Shown piece by piece: positions 43,525-52,335 of a DNA stretch of 64,000 nucleotides. A program made the translations under genes and the position numbers. Position 1 is the first letter of the stretch; each line of letters opens with the position of its first letter. The notes beneath the pieces are model-generated. The model searched no databases. It was not told where the DNA came from and saw nothing but the letters and a program-made list of their open reading frames with translations. Source of the DNA: Paenibacillus taichungensis (GTDB taxonomy: Bacteria; Bacillota; Bacilli; Paenibacillales; Paenibacillaceae); the NCBI RefSeq assembly GCF_003287275.1, contig NZ_QEVW01000022.1, positions 1-64,000 of the forward strand. The letters run 5' to 3'.

Positions 43525-46383
43525 TTACTCCGTCAATTGTAACGTCTTGCTTCGTTCCGTATCCCGCTCCAATACTGGCTTCAAGTACTTACCGGTATAG
43601 GAAGCTTCCACTTTAATAATATCCTCTGGCGTACCTGTCGCAACAATGGTTCCGCCACCGCTTCCACCTTCCGGACCCAGATCAACGATATAATCGGCTG
43701 TTTTGATAACATCCAGATTATGCTCGATAACCAGTACCGATTCTCCGGAATCCACCAGACGGTGCAGGACGTTCAACAGACGATCAATATCATCGACATG
43801 AAGACCAGTCGTTGGCTCGTCCAGAATATAGATGGTTTTACCCGTACTGCGACGATACAACTCGGAAGCAAGCTTCACGCGTTGGGCTTCCCCGCCGGAC
43901 AAGGTAGTTGCAGGCTGACCAAGATTAATGTAGCCCAGACCCACGTCGAGCAAGGTTTGCATTTTGCGATGAATTTTCGGAATGTTCTCGAAGAACTGCG
44001 TTGCATCCTCTACCGTCATTTCCAGCACATCTGCAATATTTCTATTTTTGTATTTGACTTCAAGTGTTTCGCGATTGTACCGTTTGCCTTTGCAGACCTC
44101 ACAAGGCACGTAGACATCCGGCAGGAAGTGCATCTCAATTTTGATAATGCCGTCCCCGCGACATGCTTCACAACGACCACCTTTAATATTGAAACTGAAT
44201 CGACCTTTTTTGTATCCGCGCACTTTGGCTTCATTGGTCTGTGCAAACAGATCACGGATATCATCAAAGACGCCTGTATACGTAGCCGGGTTGGAGCGTG
44301 GTGTCCGCCCAATTGGCGACTGGTCAATATCAATGACTTTATCGATATGTTCCAGACCGCGAATCTCTTTGTGCTGACCTGGGCGTACTCGTGCGCGGTT
44401 CAGATCACGCGCCAGCGTTTTATACAAAATTTCATTAATTAGCGTTGATTTACCCGAGCCGGATACACCCGTTACTGCGGTGAATACACCTACTGGAATT
44501 TTTACATTCAGGTTTTTCAGGTTATTTTCCTTCGCTCCACGCACTTCAAGCCAGCGGTCCCCGACACTACGGCGTTCCGTACGTACCGGAATAAACTTGC
44601 GCCCACTCAGATATTGACCCGTTAACGAGTTCTCGTCATTCATGATTTCTTCCGGTGTACCCTGCGACATGATGGTACCACCGTGGATACCTGCCCCCGG
44701 ACCAATATCGATAATATAATCGGCGGCCATCATCGTATCCTCATCATGCTCAACCACGATCAGGGTGTTACCGATATCCCGCATGTGAGCGAGTGTCGAG
44801 ATCAGACGATCGTTATCCCGTTGATGCAGGCCGATACTCGGCTCATCCAGAATATACAGCACGCCCATCAGGCTGGAACCAATCTGTGTCGCCAGTCTGA
44901 TCCGCTGGGCTTCGCCACCGGACAACGTTCCTGCAGCACGGCTTAGGGTCAGATAATCCAGTCCTACGTTTACTAGAAAACCGAGACGGCTGTTGATTTC
45001 TTTCAAAATAAGTTTGGAAATCATTTCTTCTTTCTCACTTAATTGCAGCGAATCGAAGAAACGACCAGCTTCTCCAATGGACAAACTTGTCACATACGCC
45101 ATGTTATGATCGTTAATCGTAACAGCAAGGCTTTCACGTTTCAGTCGCTGACCTTTACATGTTCCACATGGCTTGGCACTCATATAACCTTCAATGAATT
45201 CACGGATACCTTCGGATGCTGTCTCACGGTAACGACGCTCCAGATTATTCACAATACCTTCGAAGGTAACCAATGCTTCTTTCCGTTGTCCAAAATCATT
45301 CTCGTACCGGAAACGAATTTTCTCCGTACCTGTACCCTGCAACAGCTTGTTCATTTGTTCAGCAGGCAGATCTTCAACAGGTACGTTTTGCGGAATATTA
45401 AAGTGTTCGCATACCGACTTGAGGAACTGCGGATAATAGGTGGATGTACCACCTGTCCAGGCATCAAACGCACCGTCTTCAATTGTTTTGCTACGATCCG
45501 GTACCAACAGGTCCGGGTCAACAATCATTTTGACACCCAATCCATCACAATCCGGGCAGGCTCCAAATGGGCTGTTGAACGAAAACATGCGCGGCGCCAG
45601 CTCTTCAATACTGAATCCGCATACCGGGCAGGCAAAGTTGGAACTGAAACGCAATTCTTCTTCACCCATAATATCTACCAGCAGTTGTCCACCGGACAGA
45701 TTAAGTGCAGTTTCAATAGAATCGGCCAATCGCGATTGCACATCTTCCTTGATCACGATCCGGTCAATGACGACTTCAATCGTATGTTTTTTGTTCTTCT
45801 CCAATTGAATATCTTCGGACAGATCACGTAATTCCCCGTTCACCCGAACACGGACAAAACCTTGTTTGGAAATATCGGAAAACACACTTTTGTGCTCACC
45901 CTTGCGTCCCGAGACAATCGGTGCCAGAATCTGCAGCCGGGTCCGCTCAGGATATTGCATGATACGGTCAACCATTTGTTCTACGGTCTGGGAGCTAATT
46001 TCCACGCCATGATCCGGACAATGAGGATGTCCCACACGTGCAAATAACAGACGCAGATAGTCATAAATTTCCGTAACGGTTCCGACAGTAGAACGCGGGT
46101 TACGACTTGTCGTTTTCTGATCTATGGAGATGGCCGGAGACAACCCTTCAATGGAATCAACGTCCGGTTTCTCCATCTGCCCCAGAAACTGCCGTGCATA
46201 AGCCGACAATGATTCTACGTAACGTCGCTGTCCTTCAGCATATATCGTATCAAAAGCCAGCGAGGACTTGCCTGAGCCACTTAGACCGGTCAATACGACA
46301 AAACGGTCACGCGGGATGGTGATATCAATGTTTTTGAGGTTATGCGCTCGTGCGCCTTTGATGACAATGTTCTCGCTCGCCAA
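43525..46383 (-). CDS. uvrA: Excinuclease ABC subunit A
   Basis: 952 residues. Damage-recognition ATPase of nucleotide excision repair, working as a dimer with UvrB. Two ABC modules: Walker A GLSGSGKSS (about 33) and GVSGSGKST (about 640), signatures LSGGEAQR twice, and Walker B ILDEP twice. Zinc modules are CPVCGFS...CPDCDGLG and CEACRGDG...CEVCKGKRY. The ribosome binding region is weak (ATTGAAAGGATGAATACC). It lies about 800 bp downstream of uvrB on the same strand, an unusually long separation filled by repeats. Confidence 0.97.
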   Translation of the reverse strand: MASENIVIKGARAHNLKNIDITIPRDRFVVLTGLSGSGKSSLAFDTIYAEGQRRYVESLSAYARQFLGQMEKPDVDSIEGLSPAISIDQKTTSRNPRSTVGTVTEIYDYLRLLFARVGHPHCPDHGVEISSQTVEQMVDRIMQYPERTRLQILAPIVSGRKGEHKSVFSDISKQGFVRVRVNGELRDLSEDIQLEKNKKHTIEVVIDRIVIKEDVQSRLADSIETALNLSGGQLLVDIMGEEELRFSSNFACPVCGFSIEELAPRMFSFNSPFGACPDCDGLGVKMIVDPDLLVPDRSKTIEDGAFDAWTGGTSTYYPQFLKSVCEHFNIPQNVPVEDLPAEQMNKLLQGTGTEKIRFRYENDFGQRKEALVTFEGIVNNLERRYRETASEGIREFIEGYMSAKPCGTCKGQRLKRESLAVTINDHNMAYVTSLSIGEAGRFFDSLQLSEKEEMISKLILKEINSRLGFLVNVGLDYLTLSRAAGTLSGGEAQRIRLATQIGSSLMGVLYILDEPSIGLHQRDNDRLISTLAHMRDIGNTLIVVEHDEDTMMAADYIIDIGPGAGIHGGTIMSQGTPEEIMNDENSLTGQYLSGRKFIPVRTERRSVGDRWLEVRGAKENNLKNLNVKIPVGVFTAVTGVSGSGKSTLINEILYKTLARDLNRARVRPGQHKEIRGLEHIDKVIDIDQSPIGRTPRSNPATYTGVFDDIRDLFAQTNEAKVRGYKKGRFSFNIKGGRCEACRGDGIIKIEMHFLPDVYVPCEVCKGKRYNRETLEVKYKNRNIADVLEMTVEDATQFFENIPKIHRKMQTLLDVGLGYINLGQPATTLSGGEAQRVKLASELYRRSTGKTIYILDEPTTGLHVDDIDRLLNVLHRLVDSGESVLVIEHNLDVIKTADYIVDLGPEGGSGGGTIVATGTPEDIIKVEASYTGKYLKPVLERDTERSKTLQLTE

Positions 46384-46446
46384 TGGTATTCATCCTTTCA
46401 ATGTTAAAATTCCAACCTTTTTAAAGGCTTTTCGATCCCTCCCAAA

Positions 46447-46489
46447 CCCTCCCTTCCAAGGGAGGGCCCCAGAGGGCGCAACCCTCTGG
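46447..46489. repeat. Two adjacent perfect hairpins after the uvrA start side
   Basis: CCCTCCCTT-CC-AAGGGAGGG (46447-46466) and CCAGAGGG...CCCTCTGG (46469-46489) stand side by side. Neither has a T-run, so they are not ordinary terminators. They lie between the tandem repeat and uvrA. Confidence 0.6.
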
Positions 46490-46563
46490 ACACCCGAAAC
46501 AGGCGGTGCAATGGTGAATGGTCGGGTCTTGCTATGTGAAGGTTGTTGTGTGCCCCGCAGCTT

Positions 46564-46600
46564 CGTCCAAGACTCCGGCTGATTGCCGGTCTCTTGGACG
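46564..46600. repeat. Inverted repeat next to the tandem array
   Basis: CGTCCAAGA (46564-46572) pairs with TCTTGGACG (46592-46600), with an inner CCGG pair. It sits 20 bp before the first 69-bp repeat unit and would make a long hairpin in the uvrB-uvrA transcript. Confidence 0.6.
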
Positions 46601-46620
46601 GCGCTCCACCACGAGAAGGC

Positions 46621-46965
46621 GCTCACGGCTTCGCCTCGTTCGCGAGGGTCGCCATTACCTTTGGCTCGGCTCCCCTTAAAAACCGGGACGCTCACGGCTT
46701 CGCCTCGCTCGCGAAGGTCGCCATTGCCTTTGGCTCGGCTCCCCTTAAACATCGGGACGCTCACGGCTTCGCCTCGCTCGCGAAGGTCGCCATTGCCTTT
46801 GGCTCGGCTCCCCTTAAACATCGGGACGCTCACAGCTTCGCCTCGCTCACGAAGGTCGCCATTGCCTTTGGCTCGGCTCCCCTTAAACACCGGGGCGCTC
46901 ACAGCTTCGCCTCGCTCGCGAAGGTCGCCATGCCTTTGGCTCGGCTCCTGGGGACACAACTTCCA
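46621..46965. repeat. Tandem repeat, 69-bp unit, five copies
   Basis: Units begin GCTCACGGCTTCGCCTCG at 46621, 46690, 46759, 46828 and 46897, exactly 69 bp apart, and differ at only a few positions; the last is incomplete at its end. It is GC-rich compared with its surroundings. As 69 is 23 codons and the unit lacks stops in several frames, long open frames appear on both strands (up to 189 codons on the minus strand, with a TTG start and a poor site). I regard those as a by-product of the repeat. The 799-bp gap 46384-47182 holds this array, the hairpins on its left and the uvrB terminator. Confidence 0.85.
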
Positions 46966-47076
46966 AATCTTTTCCTATAAACCTTTTAACCAATTTGAAC
47001 TATTCTATCAGTATAGACCTGATTTTAGGTTTTCAACATGTCTAATTATCGGTAGATATCAATGATTTCCTGACTC

Positions 47077-47110
47077 AACAAGAGAACGGCCATCCGGCCG
47101 TTCTCTTGTT
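47077..47110 (-). terminator. Strong hairpin after uvrB
   Basis: AACAAGAGAACGGCC and GGCCGTTCTCTTGTT pair perfectly over a 4-base loop. No long T-run follows on either strand, but stem strength and place (72 bp after the uvrB stop) fit a terminator or an mRNA stabiliser. Confidence 0.65.
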
Positions 47111-47182
47111 GCAGATCTATCCTTGCTGCGACACATTCATTAATGTGCCTCTATCTTATATCTCTACAGTCTGCTTAATAAG

Positions 47183-49174
47183 CTATTCTGCGCGCAGTTC
47201 CAACAATGCATCGCGAAGTTCAGCAGCACGCTCAAACTGCAAGTTTTTGGCTGCGTCTTTCATCTCTGCCTCTAAGCGCTGAATAAGCGACTGACGTTCC
47301 TTCTTCGACATCTTCTCGGCAGCGCCTGTAAGATAGTCTTTCTTGGATTCGGCAACTTTGGTTGCTTCAATCACATCACGCACTTTTTTACGAATCGTCT
47401 GTGGTGTAATGCCATGTTTTTCGTTATATTCAATCTGGATTGCACGACGCCGTTCTGTTTCTTTAATCGCCTTATCCATCGAATCTGTCACTTTGTCACC
47501 ATATAGAATGACTCGACCTTCGCTGTTCCGTGCTGCCCGACCAATCGTTTGGATCAGTGAGCGTTCCGAGCGCAGGAAGCCTTCTTTGTCGGCATCCAAA
47601 ATGGCTACCAGAGAAACTTCAGGAAGATCTAGACCTTCCCGGAGCAAGTTGATTCCGATAAGAACATGGAACACCCCTAGCCTGAGATCACGCAGAATCG
47701 CCATACGCTCCAACGTCTTGATCTCAGAGTGCAAATAACGTACTTTGATTCCGATCTCCTTCAGATAATCTGTTAAATCCTCGGACATCTTCTTCGTTAA
47801 TGTGGTGATCAGGACCCGCTCGTCTTTCGCAATCCGATCGTTAATCTCACCAATCAGGTCATCGATCTGCCCCTTTGTTGGACGCAGTTCAATAATTGGA
47901 TCAAGCAGACCGGTTGGACGAATGATCTGTTGTACCATCGTATCCGTATGCTCTATCTCGTAAGGACCTGGTGTCGCGGATACATAGATGATCTGATTCA
48001 TCTTTTCTTCGAACTCGTCGAATTTGAGCGGACGGTTATCCAGTGCAGATGGCAGACGGAATCCGTGATCAACCAGTACAGTCTTCCGTGCTTGGTCACC
48101 GTTGTACATTGCACGGATCTGTGGCAGCGTCACGTGGGACTCATCAACCACAATCAACATGTCATCCGGGAAATAGTCCATCAGTGTGTAAGGTGTATCG
48201 CCACGTTCACGGAACGTCAATGGTCCGGAATAGTTCTCAATCCCTGAACAGAACCCGACTTCCTTCATCATCTCGATATCGTAACGTGTGCGTTGCTCCA
48301 GTCGCTGAGCCTCCAGCAATTTCCCCTGTTCTCTCAGCACTTCAAGTCGATCTTCCAGTTCACGCTCAATGTTCACCAGCGCGACACGCATCGTCTCTTC
48401 TTGGGTTACGAAGTGAGATGCCGGGAAAATGGCGATATGTTCACGTTCGCCAACCAGTTCTCCGGTTAACACGTCTATCTCCGTAATTTTCTCAATCTCA
48501 TCACCGAACAATTCCACCCGAATCGCATGTTCACCCTTCGATGCCGGGAAAATCTCGATAACGTCGCCGCGAACGCGGAACGTGCCACGTACAAAGTTAA
48601 TGTCATTGCGCTGATATTGAATCTCCACTAGACGAGACAAGATCTGATTGCGCGGTTTCTCCATCCCTACCCGTAAGGACAGAAGCATGCTGGAATACGA
48701 ATGAGGCGAACCCAAACCATAGATGCAGGATACACTCGCTACAATAATGACATCCCTGCGTTCAAATAATGAACTCGTAGCTGCATGGCGCAACTTATCG
48801 ATCTCTTCATTGATACTTGAGTCCTTCTCGATATACGTATCCGAGGAAGGAATATAGGCCTCTGGCTGAAAGTAATCGTAGTAACTGACAAAATACTCAA
48901 CCATATTATTCGGAAAAAAGTCTTTGAACTCACTTGCAAGCTGTGCTGCCAGCGTTTTATTGTGGGCAATAATCAGCGTGGGACGTTGCAGCTTGGCAAT
49001 CGTCTGTGCAATGGTGAACGTCTTACCCGTACCGGTTGCACCCAGCAGCGTCTGATATCTTTTCCCCTCCTGAACACCCTTCACCAATTCTTCAATGGCT
49101 ACAGGCTGATCACCTTGGGGAGAAAACTCTGACTCGATTTCGAACGTTTTGTCGCTCATTATAATATCGCTCAT
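47183..49174 (-). CDS. uvrB: Excinuclease ABC subunit B
   Basis: 663 residues. It verifies damage and loads UvrC. Walker A GATGTGKTFT (about 44), the beta-hairpin region YYDYFQPEAYIPSSDTYIEK, the DEAD-like VDESH, helicase motifs in the second lobe (INLLREGLDLPEVS, QTIGRAARN) and the C-terminal UVR motif for UvrC (about 625-660). GGGTGAG lies about 8 bases before the ATG; a second ATG five codons on is possible. uvrA follows on the same strand after a repeat-filled gap. Confidence 0.97.
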   Translation of the reverse strand: MSDIIMSDKTFEIESEFSPQGDQPVAIEELVKGVQEGKRYQTLLGATGTGKTFTIAQTIAKLQRPTLIIAHNKTLAAQLASEFKDFFPNNMVEYFVSYYDYFQPEAYIPSSDTYIEKDSSINEEIDKLRHAATSSLFERRDVIIVASVSCIYGLGSPHSYSSMLLSLRVGMEKPRNQILSRLVEIQYQRNDINFVRGTFRVRGDVIEIFPASKGEHAIRVELFGDEIEKITEIDVLTGELVGEREHIAIFPASHFVTQEETMRVALVNIERELEDRLEVLREQGKLLEAQRLEQRTRYDIEMMKEVGFCSGIENYSGPLTFRERGDTPYTLMDYFPDDMLIVVDESHVTLPQIRAMYNGDQARKTVLVDHGFRLPSALDNRPLKFDEFEEKMNQIIYVSATPGPYEIEHTDTMVQQIIRPTGLLDPIIELRPTKGQIDDLIGEINDRIAKDERVLITTLTKKMSEDLTDYLKEIGIKVRYLHSEIKTLERMAILRDLRLGVFHVLIGINLLREGLDLPEVSLVAILDADKEGFLRSERSLIQTIGRAARNSEGRVILYGDKVTDSMDKAIKETERRRAIQIEYNEKHGITPQTIRKKVRDVIEATKVAESKKDYLTGAAEKMSKKERQSLIQRLEAEMKDAAKNLQFERAAELRDALLELRAE

Positions 49175-49343
49175 TGCCGTATCTCACCCTATCGTCTAAA
49201 ATAATAGTCACTATATATTGTCGAAGTTCCCCGAATTTACATATGGGAAAACTTATAGTAATAGGAATATTTGTTCCCGTTTAATTATACCTCGTCTGTG
49301 CAAGTGATGCAATCGCGAACTAAAGTTAGGAGTGGGTTAATTT

Positions 49344-50141
49344 ATGGATATTGCGACACTTATCGGCATTATTGCCGGGATTGCCGCAGTCATTAGTGGT
49401 TTTTTATGGGAAGGTGGCCAATTATCCGGTCTGATGCAAAAGACCGCTGCTCTAATTGTATTTGGTGGAACGATCGCCGCAGTTGTTGCCAGTTTCCCTG
49501 CACATCGGCTGCGTACGATCCCTGCTGCCCTCCGTATGGCCTTTGGGCGTAACAACAATGACTCAAGCCAGTGGGTTGAAGAACTTGTAGATATGTCTTC
49601 AATTGCTCGCCGCTCCGGCGTGCTTGCACTGGAACGAAAGGTGATGGACCACCCGCATCCATTCTTACAAGATGGTATTCAGATGGTTGTCGATGGCACA
49701 GATCAGGATGTTGTTCGCCAGATCATGGAGATGGAGATTGATTCCGTCGAACAAAAATATGAAGGTTATGCCAAGATTTTTGAATCAGCGGGCGGTTATG
49801 CTCCAACGATGGGTATCATTGGTACCGTGATGGGACTCATTCAGGTACTTGGCAGTCTGACCGATCCTACCGGACTCGGACCAGCAATTGCTGTTGCCTT
49901 TACCGCAACCCTTTACGGGGTCGCCAGTGCCAATCTTATCTTTTTACCCATTGCTTCCAAAATTAAATCCCGTGGAGCAGACGAAATTCAAACGATGGAA
50001 ATGCTGCTCGAAGGCGTACTATCCATCCAGAACGGGGAAAACCCTCAGCTTGTGCGTAAACGGCTCGAGTCCTTTACACTTACTCACCGCCAGATTACAC
50101 GTCCTGCAGTGAAGGAGGGATTGGATGAGTCGGCGCAGTAA
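49344..50141 (+). CDS. Flagellar stator protein, MotA/MotP type
   Basis: 265 residues. Four membrane helices: two at the N-terminus (about 5-20, 33-52) and two near 150-205 with the conserved GGYAPTMGIIGTVMGLI and AIAVAFTATLYGVASANLIFLP. The cytoplasmic loop between contains charged residues that contact FliG. With the next gene it would form the ion-driven stator. AGGAGTGGG precedes the ATG. It overlaps the motB-like gene by 17 bases. No other flagellar genes lie in the window. Confidence 0.9.
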   Translation: MDIATLIGIIAGIAAVISGFLWEGGQLSGLMQKTAALIVFGGTIAAVVASFPAHRLRTIPAALRMAFGRNNNDSSQWVEELVDMSSIARRSGVLALERKVMDHPHPFLQDGIQMVVDGTDQDVVRQIMEMEIDSVEQKYEGYAKIFESAGGYAPTMGIIGTVMGLIQVLGSLTDPTGLGPAIAVAFTATLYGVASANLIFLPIASKIKSRGADEIQTMEMLLEGVLSIQNGENPQLVRKRLESFTLTHRQITRPAVKEGLDESAQ

Positions 50142-50967
50142 ACGGCGCGGAAAACGTGAACCTGGAGACCATCGAGATCGCTGGATGATTACCTACGCTG
50201 ATCTCATTACCCTGCTGCTGATCTTTTTTGTGATCATGTATGCCATGAGCCATCTGGATTCTGGTAAGTACGATGTGGTTACTCAATCGTTGCAAAATAC
50301 TTTCAACCAATCCAATTCCCTGCTTGATCAAGGTGAAGGCATTGGTGGTACAGCTGGACAAGCCATTACCAAAAATCCACCTTCCCAGATTCAGGGTGAA
50401 GATCCCGGAGAAGGCGAAGGTTCTCCTTCCGGCTCCGAGACAGGTAAGACAGAAGATGACGATCAGCCACTTACGGAGCGTGAAGAGCAGTTCAGATCAC
50501 AGGAGCAGGAGCTGCAAAATCTGTTCAATGTGATTACTCAGTATATTGAAGACAACAAACTGGAAAATCAAATTTTTGTTGCGGACAAGCCGCAAGGCAT
50601 CTCTATCACACTCAGTGACCGTTTCCTGTTTGATCAGGGGAAAGCCGCACTCAAAAGTGATGCTGCACCCACACTGAGCAAATTGGCAAGCCTGTTCCGT
50701 GATCTGAGCACGGTTGTAAGCATTGAAGGACATACGGACAACGTTCCTGTCGGAGCGAACGCAACCTATAAAGACAATTGGGAGCTTTCCGGGGAACGTG
50801 CACTATCTGTATTGCGATTTTTTCTCGATAAAGAAAAGCTTGACCCTGACGGATTTCAATATGCCGGATACGCGGATACGCGCCCAACTGGGGATAATAC
50901 CACCGCAGCAGGGCGGCAAAAAAATAGACGTGTGGAAATCACCGTCTTGCGTCAACTCCAGCCATAA
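50125..50967 (+). CDS. Flagellar stator protein, MotB/MotS type
   Basis: 280 residues. Basic N-terminal tail, one membrane helix with the ion-binding aspartate in TYADLITLL (Asp26), a low-complexity Gly/Glu/Ser linker (about 70-120) and an OmpA-like peptidoglycan-binding domain (IEGHTDNVPVG, NWELSGERA, NRRVEI). The helix DLITLLLIFFVIMYAMSHLD looks closer to what I recall of MotS (sodium type) than of Bacillus MotB, but ion choice cannot be settled by eye. AAGGAGG lies 6 bases before the ATG. Confidence 0.9.
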   Translation: MSRRSKRRGKREPGDHRDRWMITYADLITLLLIFFVIMYAMSHLDSGKYDVVTQSLQNTFNQSNSLLDQGEGIGGTAGQAITKNPPSQIQGEDPGEGEGSPSGSETGKTEDDDQPLTEREEQFRSQEQELQNLFNVITQYIEDNKLENQIFVADKPQGISITLSDRFLFDQGKAALKSDAAPTLSKLASLFRDLSTVVSIEGHTDNVPVGANATYKDNWELSGERALSVLRFFLDKEKLDPDGFQYAGYADTRPTGDNTTAAGRQKNRRVEITVLRQLQP

Positions 50968-51005
50968 TCTTCAACATTTCGTATGAAGCATCCTTGCTGT
51001 ATTAT

Positions 51006-51051
51006 AAAAAGCACGTTCTTACTGAATTCGATTCAGCAGAACGTGCTTTTT
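51006..51051. terminator. Bidirectional terminator after the stator genes
   Basis: AAAAAGCACGTTCT pairs with AGAACGTGCTTTTT, with an inner CTGAAT/ATTCAG pair extending the stem. A and T runs on both sides serve motB and the converging ABC permease operon. Confidence 0.9.
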
Positions 51052-51156
51052 GTTTTCACTTCATATTTTATCGCTAAACGACAGATCCCATATTTTCTTC
51101 GTCTTACAGCAATGGAACACGATGTGATTACCTTCATCATACAAGCGATTCACACA

Positions 51157-52335
51157 TTACGCATCTACGCCCGGCTGGCTGGGACGAAGAATCGCAGAAC
51201 CCACCGTCAGCAAAATGGCTGCCATGCCAAACAGTATCAGTAGCGGCATTGTAATATCCGACAACGTACCACCAGCAGAGATCGTTTCCACCGCTTGAAT
51301 CGCCCATTTTTGCGGAACAAAATTAGCGAGTTTTTGCATGTAATCCGGCATGATCGACAGTGGCCAGAAACAGCCGCCAATCATACACGTCGGTGTGATA
51401 ATCAGTGAATTCAGCATGGTTGCATTTTTGGATTCACGAATCAAGCCGGCAACCGTACTTGCAATCCCCATAGCGACCAGCATAAATGCGGCCAGGATGA
51501 GCATGTGGATGCCAAATGGAATCCCCGCATCATAATGAAGCACCCATCTGCTAATCCCCAGCACCAAAACAATTTGGATCAAGCCGATCGCAAAACTCCC
51601 CAGAAAATTACCCAGCGCTATTTCATAAGCGCGGACCGGAGCCGTGTAGATTCTTGTCATCGTACGCTGCCTGCGGTCTTCCATGATAACAGCAACTGTA
51701 CTGGTCAGCAGCCCCATCATGAACATAATCGTAAATCCGGTCACGTTGTTCAGACCCGGTTTGGGATAAATCTGCAGCTCAGTTGCTTCACCCGAAATTT
51801 GATGTTTATCAAGTTCAAGTAACAACTCTTTAAATTTTCCTTGGGCCAGAGCTGGATCAGGAGTCTCATCCGGAGCCGCATCTGTCGCTGCCAATACTGC
51901 CGTAGCAGATTGATTCAGTCCCGCCGCCAAACCTTCAACCGCAGCTCTCAGCGTATAGGCGCTTTCACTGACACGAAGTTCCACCAGTTGGACTTCAGGC
52001 TGTCTGTCTTGCAGTAAATTATCCGTGTAATGCGCCGGGATAACGAGTCCTGAACTCCCCCTTTGCTGCGCGATGGCTTCCTTAACTTCCGCAACGTTGT
52101 TCATGGGCTTGAGCAGATATTCCTCTTTGCGGCCCAGCTCATCCAAAATCCATCTGCCTGCTGCGCCCTGATCCTCGTTTACATAAGGAATAACTGCACG
52201 TGTTCCCTCCTCGCTCCCAAACAGCGCAATTGTTCCTGTGACGACAAGGCAAGGAAGAAGAAAGAACGTGATGAAACCACGTTTGCGCAATATCGTGCGC
52301 CGGATCATCAACCAGGCAATATTCAGGCTATTCAT
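51157..52335 (-). CDS. ABC-2 type exporter permease (second of two)
   Basis: 392 residues. One N-terminal helix, a large extracellular part (about 40-200; EEGTRAVIPYVNEDQGAAGR), then five helices ending VLTVGSAILRP. This is the ABC2_membrane_3 layout of lipid and antibiotic exporters such as LnrM/LnrN. It overlaps the preceding permease gene by 8 bases. With its partner and the ATPase it should form one exporter; the substrate is unknown. Confidence 0.82.
   Translation of the reverse strand: MNSLNIAWLMIRRTILRKRGFITFFLLPCLVVTGTIALFGSEEGTRAVIPYVNEDQGAAGRWILDELGRKEEYLLKPMNNVAEVKEAIAQQRGSSGLVIPAHYTDNLLQDRQPEVQLVELRVSESAYTLRAAVEGLAAGLNQSATAVLAATDAAPDETPDPALAQGKFKELLLELDKHQISGEATELQIYPKPGLNNVTGFTIMFMMGLLTSTVAVIMEDRRQRTMTRIYTAPVRAYEIALGNFLGSFAIGLIQIVLVLGISRWVLHYDAGIPFGIHMLILAAFMLVAMGIASTVAGLIRESKNATMLNSLIITPTCMIGGCFWPLSIMPDYMQKLANFVPQKWAIQAVETISAGGTLSDITMPLLILFGMAAILLTVGSAILRPSQPGVDA

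Noticed and set aside
45043..45831. 262-codon open frame on the plus strand
   Set aside because: Antisense to uvrA, including its zinc region; no domain seen.
46390..46959. 189-codon open frame on the minus strand with 23-residue repeats (and long plus-strand frames at 46543-47065)
   Set aside because: The frame is open only because the 69-bp unit is a multiple of three and lacks stops. The start would be TTG with a poor site, and several overlapping frames are equally open.
46441..46980. CRISPR array
   Set aside because: Units are contiguous 69-bp tandem repeats with no unique spacers and no cas genes nearby.
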